A program made the position numbers and the translations under genes. Source: Tubulanus polymorphus (taxonomy: Eukaryota > Nemertea > Palaeonemertea > Tubulaniformes > Tubulanidae). From it: a DNA stretch of 64,000 nucleotides. The stretch lies in NCBI RefSeq assembly GCF_964204645.1, contig NC_134031.1:18287307-18351306 (forward strand), written 5' to 3'. The notes beneath the pieces were generated by a model that had not been told where the DNA came from, searched no databases, and saw nothing but the letters and a program-made list of their open reading frames with translations. Positions 54,474-64,000 of this stretch are shown here, piece after piece (within the stretch, counting starts at the first letter, position 1; each line of letters opens with the position of its first letter).

Positions 54474-55714
54474 CTAGAAATACATAAAATACAGATAATA
54501 GTCAACGACGGCACTTCGGAGTCACCCGCCATCGATGTCGACTCGCTCCTCCCGCTGCTACCGCCCAGTTAATGGAATTAGTCATAACCACGGGAATCCC
54601 GCGAATGACGTCATCGAATATCAATGAGGAAATCCGCTGCATATCATTTATAAAATTTCGGATAAAAAGCTCATTAAAACGTCTCCTATTCAGTGTCTGG
54701 ATGTGGTGAGTAAATCAATGTTTTAATAATCTTCTATTACAGGTGGAAATTCAGTTAATTCGATTAATATTGCGTTGTTTGCTTCAATTTGTATGTTGTT
54801 AATCGTTTATTAGAGAGGAACTCAGTCAGAGCGAGAGCGAGCGGCTCCCGGGCGGGTCGGCCAGTCTGTGCATATTCCATCTCCTGCCGTCAGAATACAC
54901 ATGAGATATTTCATAGTTCTATAAGGGCTGCATTTTTAAAAACATTTTTGCTGCTACTGAATAACAGACACTGACAGCAGAATCAGAATATATGGCCGCC
55001 GCCTTTATAAAAGCCAACACAAAGAATCGGCCTAGGCCTACTTGTTGAGGAGAGCTACCAGCTTTTGATTGGGAATTATCTGGATCTTTTTTTGCACCTC
55101 GACTCTCTGAAGTCTTTGTCCACTCTATGAAAATACAATGAAGGTGGTATTCTGTGTTGGTTCCCCCTATAGAGGCTAGTCTCTCCTCCGTAGAAACTGA
55201 ACTCAGACAATCTTCAGTTAGGAATTTATAAAATAAACACTTTTTTATCTTCAAATAGTTTCCTGTCAGTTTAAACGACCTGCACATTGTACATTTGTTT
55301 AAATGAACTTCATGTTTTTCTACACGAGTGACTGAATGGCTGAAGAGATTAGAGGAGGAGCACTTCTTAAAAATAGCATTCTTGGTTTTTAAAGTGCACT
55401 TATTAAAAGTACCTCCCTGAACAACTTCTTGATTTGAAGCTGTTTAGTTTAACTAGTGCCTTCCACAGCCCCCACTGCAATACAAGAATCTTGATCTCGA
55501 AGTCTAGACTAGAACTGCTGGTTGTCAGGCAAATATTGATCTAATTATCTTAACGAGAACTAGTGTCTAATTGATATGCTATCAGTGTCTCTCCCCCTCT
55601 TCGTTTCCCCACCGGCACCTTGGTCTATGGTTGTTGGTATTACGAGGGAGGAATGTGACTTTTTCTCACACAATACTTCAATAGATTATAATAGTAACTC
55701 TCTCAGCTGTGCTT

Positions 55715-55744
55715 CTGCTGCTGCTGCTGCTGCTGCGGCTGCTC
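55715..55744 (+). repeat. CTG trinucleotide run
   Basis: About seven CTG units followed by CGG CTG. Confidence 0.85.
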
Positions 55745-56922
55745 TATATACTGCGTAAAGAGTGAATGACTCATGTATGTTTTAGAGCATTTTACTGATG
55801 ATTATAGCAGAAAGCAACAGATTCAGTCAGGAGAGAGAGAGAGAGTCAGTGTCGATAGGATTTAATTTATCTGCAAAATCACGGATTTCGATATTTGTGT
55901 TTAGTAAAGGTACGTGTATATGTATATAAAACGATACTGCAGTACACTCTATCCAGTATTGACTGAGGTAAGATCAGTAATAAGAGATGATACTGTCTGC
56001 GTCTGCTGTCTACAGGTGTTTCACCGAGACACGGCTGCTGTACCCAGTTCTACAGTCTCCAGTTGACTATGCTGTAATAGTCGTAATACGCAGACTTGTA
56101 CAAGGAGAGAAGAGGGTTTAGTGAGGGACGACGGGTGAAAATACCTCTATTTCCGATGTACTGCTTTGTACTCTGGGTATAAGCTAAACCCTTTCAACAT
56201 TTAACTTTCAAGCATATTTTCAACTCGAATGCTTCGATGTCAACAGTAACCTCAGTTTTTTTAAATCTATGTCTGTGTTCGTGTATTTTACGTATGATTG
56301 TCATGTTGTATATGATTGCTCTATTACTGTCACTGTATATTGTGTTCTGTATCGCTCTCGATTACCGAGCTCTCCTCGTATAATGTGTTTTGATTACGAA
56401 TCCACATCCGCAAATTAATTAATCAGACAACACATTATTGATAATGTGAAAAAAGAATGTTTTATTCGGAAGTACGCAGTCGCTGCTGTATGTCTATATT
56501 GTGAATACCTTTGAGAATAGCCATGTATAATTACTCAGCAGTAGCTCTGCCCACCGGGGGTCAGTCTATTTATCTGTGTAGCAGGCCGTGTCTTCTTATG
56601 TTTGACAACTTTTCAGTTCTTAGAGTCTGTTGACCTAGTTTCATTTGAGAGTTCAACTAAAATTAATTATTTGTTTCTACCATTTGATTGAAATTAAACT
56701 ATTTTAAAGTGAAACCCCCGTGTTCGTATATCTGAATCCTGTCTGATGCCAATTTTGTGTCTATTCTAATTAGTAGTTATGATTTCGCTAAAATTGATGT
56801 TTGAACAGCTTGTCGTCATTATAACTCCAACTATCGGATATGATATGATGATGAGGTGCTCTACACAGCCTACCTACTGGTAGCATACACAGCCACGATT
56901 GACACTGTTTTTTATGTTTACA

Positions 56923-56992
56923 GGTGTCTGAAGTCTGTGATTATGATCTCTAAGTGATTGCGTTGTTGATGATGTTATGATAAGCTGTTATG
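56923..56992 (+). other. Candidate 5' UTR exon ending in ATG
   Basis: Acceptor TTTATGTTTACAG, donor GTAAGT immediately after an ATG (56990-56992). Stop codons in all frames inside, so it would be non-coding except perhaps for that start codon. An upstream candidate donor GTACGT follows AGTAAAG at 55910. Inference from splice words only. Confidence 0.25.
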
Positions 56993-59537
56993 GTAAGTAC
57001 TGATAAAACATTGGTGTTTTGGTATCTGAATCAGGTGAAGAGATGAGACCTGGCCGGACCCGACCCGACCCTGGCTATATTCCTCAGGAGTTGACGAACA
57101 TAAGATGCCTGCACTATGTTTCATTCTGCATTCATTCTGTTATTGTGGCTGCTGGAAGTACCAAGGCTTCAATCTCCCTCAAAAAAAGAAAATCAACCTT
57201 AATTTTGGTGTAATTGACTCTGGTAGGGGTAGCAGATATTATATAAGGGGTGGCTGATTTTCAAAGGGATGGATGTAAAAATGAAAGGGGCGGCCGCTCC
57301 TCTCTAAACTTATTGGGGAGGAGAACACTGGATGGCTCGACCTTGTAGAAACTGTGCCCTCTATTAGTGGCCCAGTTCGGGTATTAGAAGTGAATTTTTC
57401 ATAAGAGATACTCCAAGGTCTCATGTGGTTCTCATGTTGTGTCCGAGCTAAGTAAATAGGAAGAAAAGCATAATTTTTCAGTGAGTTTAAATGATCTATG
57501 ATCTATGATCAGTTTACTGTGTTCCGTAATAGCCGAGAAATTGGCAGTAATATTTTTATGTGATTAGCGTTGGAACTATTAATGACAATAAATCAGTTAA
57601 CGTTTTTATATAAATCCTGATGACCCTCGAATCACAATGCCTAATGGTAGTTTATTTATAAGCGTGTTTATACAAATCCAAGACGTTCCTGCTGAAAATA
57701 GGTCATCGCTAGAAAGAGAACTATAGATATTTCATTTCTGGCTATTCTTTTATGAGGTGTTAAGTGTCATTATTTTTATTTTGAACGACACACTCTACGT
57801 GGCTCAGGGCGCCGTAGTGCGCAGTACTGACTGGCTCTCTGTTTTTAGGTCTGTTCGTTTGTCTCTGCCGTATGTGGAATATTACTGATATTTACAGGTA
57901 AGAAGCAGAACTCAGATCAGATGATCTAACATCGATTTGAAGTCTAGATTCTATTAGCAATTACACCCTGTATACAGTACATGTGTTATCTGACATTGCT
58001 GCTTCTAGGCAATGTAAACCAGTAAACAAGCTAATATTGGAGTAATTCCTCTTATTATGAAACTCTACGCACTGTCTGATAAAGGCACTGGTAATTAATA
58101 ATATGGCATCTTGCAGCAATCAGGATTGAGAATTCCTTCACAAAGTCTTCAAGGATTTCATCCCTAAATAATATCTGTCTATTAGACTGGTAAGGCCCGT
58201 GGCGTAGTTTTAACCATTTCGTCAAAACAGGGAGCGCAGACCGGGTCATGCGAGATATTCCAGGTACTACTGATACAGCTCTGGTCATTCTAGTAAGAGA
58301 TCTGTGAGTCTTGGGTTCGAGATAAAGGTTCTGGGGCCACAAGACTGTTTCAGAGCTTTAAGACCAGCCTTAAGCCATCTGAGTTATATAACCAATCTAA
58401 GACCAGTGCAACCGAGGTCGCAGTATGTACTCAATAAGTTGTGAGATTATAAGATCCCTGGCAAGAGATAACTCTTGGGTCTTCTGGCATTCTTATAGGT
58501 TGTGATTGATGACATCTTCAACTATGAGTAACGAATGAAATCAGATAATATTCAGGTCAGATTTCTATTTTCTGGGTCAATTTAGAGCATTTTACATTCA
58601 TGAGAGCCCTAAACACGCAAATTAATTTCAGTGTTTGTTATAAACACCTCTCTAGTAGAGCTATGTAGAACTTAAGGTATTTTTTATGCCTGGCCAATTA
58701 AAAGTAGATATTTTTTTAGGTTAGTAGGGTTTGTTGTTCGTCTGTTGAACAACAAATCTTTGTATGAATTCTGTTGATTGAGAGGGGCAGGGATGAACGA
58801 GTGGAAAGTATAGTAATATTAGTGTGTATTAATAGTTGGTTTATGGTGTTTGTGAAGGGAGGGGGAGAGGGAGAGTTGTGACTCACAACTTCGGATTTCA
58901 GTTTCTGATGTAAAAAACAATGTTTACCTCTCGCTATAGTCTCCCCCTATCTCCATCTCCTACAGTCTGTCATAGAATGATGGATTGAGAGTCTGATAAT
59001 CATAGAATCTTTACTAGAAAATTTGAGACCCTGGACAAAAAAAAAATAGTTCTAAAATATTCTATACAGGGTACGAGAGATAAAGATGTAAGGACAGGGA
59101 GAGGAAGGCAAGAGTGCATCGGCCGATTCTGGTGCCATAGCAAACAATATGTATATACTTGTTGATTCATTGAATTGTATTTTGAAAAATGAAACAAGTT
59201 GATGTCAAGTGCCCTTTTTTGCTCATGGTTTGACATAGACAGTGCCCTCCCCCATATTAGTGAATTTTGCCCTTATACAATATAAGAACCCATCATATAA
59301 GGCTGCTGGTGAGGCACTGACTGTGTCGTGTCAGGGAGGTCCACCTCCCTGGTTGCGTTAACCGTGTCCAGCAGCAGACGCATAGCGACTAAGTCGTGTT
59401 AACCGTGTCCCGACTATTTGCTCATTCTCATCTCTGATGATGTCATATTCTCCCAATATGAATAACGAGAGAATCGCTCGGATAAAGATTGAGATCTGCC
59501 CTTGATCTACTTTTAAAAATCATCGTCATCTTCTTCA

Positions 59538-59553
59538 CTGCTGCTGCTGCTGC
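59538..59553 (+). repeat. CTG trinucleotide run
   Basis: Five CTG units ending at CGATG. Confidence 0.85.
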
Positions 59554-59742
59554 GATGACTCAATCTTCTCAGATTCAGGGCTGTAGAAATATTCTATTTA
59601 TCACAGTTTTCTTTCTGTATCTCATGAAAAGAGTAATGATTCCGATTGATAAGAGAATTCAAGCTCTCTCCTCTCTCTGTGAGGTTGACAAGTTTGGAAT
59701 GTAAAGATTCTGAATCAATCAATTCTCGTGTAAATATATTGA

Positions 59743-59763
59743 TGCTGCTGCTGCTGCTGCTGC
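59743..59763 (+). repeat. CTG trinucleotide run
   Basis: Seven CTG-type units after ATTGATG. Confidence 0.85.
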
Positions 59764-59950
59764 AATAGGGTACGGTCACTATCAGTCAAACCATTGTTAG
59801 GTTAATACTTCTCTATTTACAAAATGAAATCATATGCAGCCTCTTGAGCTCAGGAGACCGTGACCATCAGATCCAGCGGTATTGTGGCGGCGTTGAGACC
59901 TCTATGATCAGTTCATCTCCTGTGGGGTGAGCCTGGGTGATACATGCCTC

Positions 59951-62900
59951 TATATTTGTAGAGAGGGCTGTAGGGTCTACAGTGATGATTTCTGTGTATT
60001 TGTAGAGAGGGCTGTAGGGTCTACAGTGATGATTTCTGTTTGTGTATTTGTAGAGAGGGCTATAGGGTCTACAGTGATGATTTCTGTGTATTTGTAGAGA
60101 GGGCTGTAGGGTCTACAGTGATGATTTCTGTTTGTGTATTTGTAGAGAGGGCTGTAGGGTCTACAGTGATGATTTCTGTTTGTGTATTTGTAGAGAGGGC
60201 TGTAGGGTCTACAGTGATGATTTCTGTGTTTGTGTATTTGTAGAGAGGGCTGTAGGGTCTACAGTGATGAGTTCTGTGTTTGTGTATTTGTAGAGTGGGC
60301 TGTAGGGTCTACAGTGATGATTTCTGTGTATTTGTAGAGAGGGCTGTAGGGTCTACAGTGATGATTTCTGTGTATTTGTAGAGAGGGCTAAAGGGTCTAC
60401 AGTGATGATTTCTGTTTGTGTATTTGTAGAGAGGGCTGTAGGGTCACAGTGATGATTTCTGTGTATTTGTAGAGAGGGCTGTAGGGTCTACAGTGATGAT
60501 TTCTGCGTATTTGTAGAGAGGGCTGTAGGGTCACAGTGATGATTTCTGTGTATTTGTAGAGAGGGCTGTAGGGTCTACAGTGATGAGTTCTGTGTTTGTG
60601 TATTTGTAGAGAGGGCTATAGGGTCTACAGTGATGAGTTCTGTGTTTGTGTATTTGTAGAGAGGGCTATAGGGTCTACAGTGATGAGTTATGTGTTTGTG
60701 TATTTGTAGAGAGGGCTGTAGGGTCTACAGTGATGATTTCTGTGTATTTGTAGAGAGGGCTGTAGGGTCTACAGTGATGATTTCTGTGTATTTGTAGAGA
60801 GGGCTATAGGGTCTACAGTGATGATTTCTGTGTTTGTGTATTTGTAGAGAGGGCTTTAGGGTCTACAGTGATGAGTTCTGTGTTTGTGTATTTGTAGAGA
60901 GGGCTGTAGGGTCTACAGTGATGATTTCTGTGTATTTGTAGAGAGGGCTGTAGGGTCTACAGTGATGATTTCTGTGTATTTGTAGAGAGGGCTGTAGGGT
61001 CTACAGTGATGAGTTATGTGTTTGTGTATTTGTAGAGAGGGCTGTAGGGTCTACAGTGATGATTTCTGTGTTTGTGTATTTGTAGAGAGGGCTTTAGGGT
61101 CTACAGTGATGAGTTCTGTGTTTGTGTATTTGTAGAGAGGGCTGTAGGGTCTACAGTGATGAGTTATGTGTTTGTGTATTTGTAGAGAGGGCTGTAGGGT
61201 CTACAGTGATGAGTTATGTGTATTTGTAGAGAGGGCTATAGGGTCACAGTGATGATTTCTGTGTATTTGTAGAGAGGGCTGTAGGGTCTACAGTGATGAT
61301 TTCTGTGTATTTGTAGAGAGGGCTGTAGGGTCTACAGTGATGATTTCTGTGTATTTGTAGAGAGGGCTATAGGGTCTACAGTGATGATTTCTGTGTTTGT
61401 GTATTTGTAGAGAGGGCTTTAGGGTCTACAGTGATGAGTTCTGTGTTTGTGTATTTGTAGAGAGGGCTGTAGGGTCTACAGTGATGATTTCTGTGTATTT
61501 GTAGAGAGGGCTGTAGGGTCTACAGTGATGATTTCTGTGTATTTGTAGAGAGGGCTGTAGGGTCTACAGTGATGAGTTATGTGTTTGTGTATTTGTAGAG
61601 AGGGCTGTAGGGTCTACAGTGATGATTTCTGTGTTTGTGTATTTGTAGAGAGGGCTTTAGGGTCTACAGTGATGAGTTCTGTGTTTGTGTATTTGTAGAG
61701 AGGGCTGTAGGGTCTACAGTGATGAGTTATGTGTTTGTGTATTTGTAGAGAGGGCTGTAGGGTCTACAGTGATGAGTTATGTGTATTTGTAGAGAGGGCT
61801 GTAGGGTCACAGTGATGATTTCTGTGTATTTGTAGAGAGGGCTGTAGGGTCTACAGTGATGATTTCTGTTTGTGTATTTGTAGAGAGGGCTATAGGGTCT
61901 ACAGTGATGATTTCTGTGTATTTGTAGAGAGGGCTGTAGGGTCTACAGTGATGATTTCTGTTTGTGTATTTGTAGAGAGGGCTGTAGGGTCTACAGTGAT
62001 GATTTCTGTTTGTGTATTTGTAGAGAGGGCTGTAGGGTCTACAGTGATGATTTCTGTGTTTGTGTATTTGTAGAGAGGGCTGTAGGGTCTACAGTGATGA
62101 GTTCTGTGTTTGTGTATTTGTAGAGTGGGCTGTAGGGTCTACAGTGATGATTTCTGTGTATTTGTAGAGAGGGCTGTAGGGTCTACAGTGATGATTTCTG
62201 TGTATTTGTAGAGAGGGCTAAAGGGTCTACAGTGATGATTTCTGTTTGTGTATTTGTAGAGAGGGCTGTAGGGTCACAGTGATGATTTCTGTGTATTTGT
62301 AGAGAGGGCTGTAGGGTCTACAGTGATGATTTCTGCGTATTTGTAGAGAGGGCTGTAGGGTCACAGTGATGATTTCTGTGTATTTGTAGAGAGGGCTGTA
62401 GGGTCTACAGTGATGAGTTCTGTGTTTGTGTATTTGTAGAGAGGGCTATAGGGTCTACAGTGATGAGTTCTGTGTTTGTGTATTTGTAGAGAGGGCTATA
62501 GGGTCTACAGTGATGAGTTATGTGTTTGTGTATTTGTAGAGAGGGCTGTAGGGTCTACAGTGATGATTTCTGTGTATTTGTAGAGAGGGCTGTAGGGTCT
62601 ACAGTGATGATTTCTGTGTATTTGTAGAGAGGGCTATAGGGTCTACAGTGATGATTTCTGTGTTTGTGTATTTGTAGAGAGGGCTTTAGGGTCTACAGTG
62701 ATGAGTTCTGTGTTTGTGTATTTGTAGAGAGGGCTGTAGGGTCTACAGTGATGATTTCTGTGTATTTGTAGAGAGGGCTGTAGGGTCTACAGTGATGATT
62801 TCTGTGTATTTGTAGAGAGGGCTGTAGGGTCTACAGTGATGAGTTATGTGTTTGTGTATTTGTAGAGAGGGCTGTAGGGTCTACAGTGATGATTTCTGTG

Positions 62901-64000
62901 TTTGTGTATTTGTAGAGAGGGCTTTAGGGTCTACAGTGATGAGTTCTGTGTTTGTGTATTTGTAGAGAGGGCTGTAGGGTCTACAGTGATGAGTTATGTG
63001 TTTGTGTATTTGTAGAGAGGGCTGTAGGGTCTACAGTGATGAGTTATGTGTATTTGTAGAGAGGGCTATAGGGTCTACAGTGATGATTTCTGTGTTTGTG
63101 TATTTGTAGAGAGGGCTTTAGGGTCTACAGTGATGAGTTCTGTGTTTGTGTATTTGTAGAGAGGGCTGTAGGGTCTACAGTGATGAGTTATGTGTTTGTG
63201 TATTTGTAGAGAGGGCTGTAGGGTCTACAGTGATGATTTCTGTTTGTGTATTTGTAGAGAGGGCTAAAGGGTCTACAGTGATGAGTTATGTGTTTGTGTA
63301 TTTGTAGAGAGGGCTGTAGGGTCTACAGTGATGATTTCTGTTTGTGTATTTGTAGAGAGGGCTGTAGGGTCTACAGTGATGATTTCTGTGTATTTGTAGA
63401 GAGGGCTGTAGGGTCAGTTCTGTGTTTGTGTATTTGTAGAGAGGGCTTTAGGGTCTACAGTGATGATTTCTGTGTATTTGTAGAGAGGGCTGTAGGGTCT
63501 ACAGTGATGAGTTATGTGTTTGTGTATTTGTAGAGAGGGCTGTAGGGTCTACAGTGATGAGTTATGTGTTTGTGTATTTGTAGAGAGGGCTATAGGGTCT
63601 ACAGTGATGATTTCTGTGTTTGTGTATTTGTAGAGAGGGCTGTAGGGTCTACAGTGATGATTTCTGTGTATTTGTAGAGAGGGCTATAGGGTCTACAGTG
63701 ATGATTTCTGTGTATTTGTAGAGAGGGCTATAGGGTCTACAGTGATGATTTCTGTGTATTTGTAGAGAGGGCTGTAGGGTCTACAGTGATGATTTCTGCG
63801 TATTTGTAGAGAGGGCTTTAGGGTCTACAGTGATGATTTCTGTGTTTGTGTATTTGTAAAGAGGGCTATAGGGTCACAGTGATGATTTCTGTGTATTTGT
63901 AGAGAGGGCTGTAGGGTCTACAGTGATGAGTTCTGTGTTTGTGTATTTGTAGAGAGGGCTATAGGGTCTACAGTGATGATTTCTGTGTTTGTGTATTTGT
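59951..64000 (+). repeat. Minisatellite array, 44/48/50-bp units, open at window end
   Basis: Unit core TTTGTAGAGAGGGCTGTAGG then GTCTACAGTGATGA, followed by TTTC or GTTC and a spacer TGTGTA, TGTTTGTGTA or TGTGTTTGTGTA that sets unit length. Length divided by unit size gives somewhat under 90 units in the window. Short frames that read through it are artefacts. Larger blocks are duplicated at offsets of 563 and 1830 bp. Confidence 0.95.

Larger units (their letters stand above)
54474..59950. other. 5.5 kb without a supported coding gene
   Basis: No ORF with family features on either strand. Holds a TGACGTCA (CRE/AP-1-type) site near 54606-54613. Candidate non-coding exons on the + strand are described separately. 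CTG runs are at 55715, 59538 and 59743. Several imperfect dispersed repeats occur (for example 58330-58410). Confidence 0.5.

Noticed and set aside
60040-63533. Repetitive open frames reading DDFCVFVERAVGS
   Set aside because: Produced by the minisatellite; frame openness follows unit length, and the same peptide recurs by block duplication.
59951-64000. CRISPR-like regular repeats
   Set aside because: Units are contiguous with no unique spacers; eukaryotic minisatellite.

Overview
The window is nuclear DNA from an animal: large intron-rich genes, GT-AG introns, many short inverted-repeat transposon remnants and minisatellites. The gene set (perlecan, PUSL1, BTBD19, an ABCB transporter) is bilaterian. 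An invertebrate, perhaps a mollusc or other lophotrochozoan, is my best guess; nothing in the sequence proves the phylum.

Layout. (1) 521-30364, + strand: the 3' part of a perlecan (HSPG2) gene. I resolve 40 consecutive immunoglobulin (Ig) domains. The first 37 have one exon each, all with phase-1 borders, and the last 3 are split over two exons. The canonical perlecan C-terminus (endorepellin) follows: LG1-EGF-EGF-LG2-EGF-EGF-LG3 and a stop codon. Ig5-Ig20 form a young tandem array of nearly identical 255-bp exons and about 82-135-bp introns. The 5' end of the gene lies before the window. (2) 35823-32307, - strand: a complete eight-exon tRNA pseudouridine synthase-like gene (PUSL1), convergent with perlecan. 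(3) 36652-38704 and 40270-41622, + strand: two paralogous three-exon genes for small secreted proteins. Each has a signal peptide, KGGG repeats, a Thr/Ser-rich stretch and a hydrophobic C-terminal tail that looks like a GPI signal. I do not recognise this family. A broken CUB exon (39617-40072, - strand) lies between them. (4) 50574-44364, - strand: a two-CUB, single-pass membrane protein. Its intron holds a complete intronless-CDS BTBD19 gene on the opposite strand (46730-47605). (5) 54473-51851, - strand: the last five exons of an ABCB/P-glycoprotein gene (end of the second membrane domain and the whole second nucleotide-binding domain). I find no upstream exons in the remaining 9.5 kb. (6) 54.5-59.9 kb: no convincing coding sequence; possible non-coding first exons on the + strand and three CTG runs. 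(7) 59951-64000: a minisatellite of 44/48/50-bp units with higher-order duplications, running off the window.

How they relate: perlecan is a basement-membrane proteoglycan core. The KGGG proteins and the CUB protein look like cell-surface or extracellular products, so much of the window serves the extracellular side. PUSL1 (RNA modification), BTBD19 and the ABC transporter are unrelated neighbours. Exon borders were read by eye from splice signals and frame. Frames close across every junction given, which is the main support for the models; no database search was possible.
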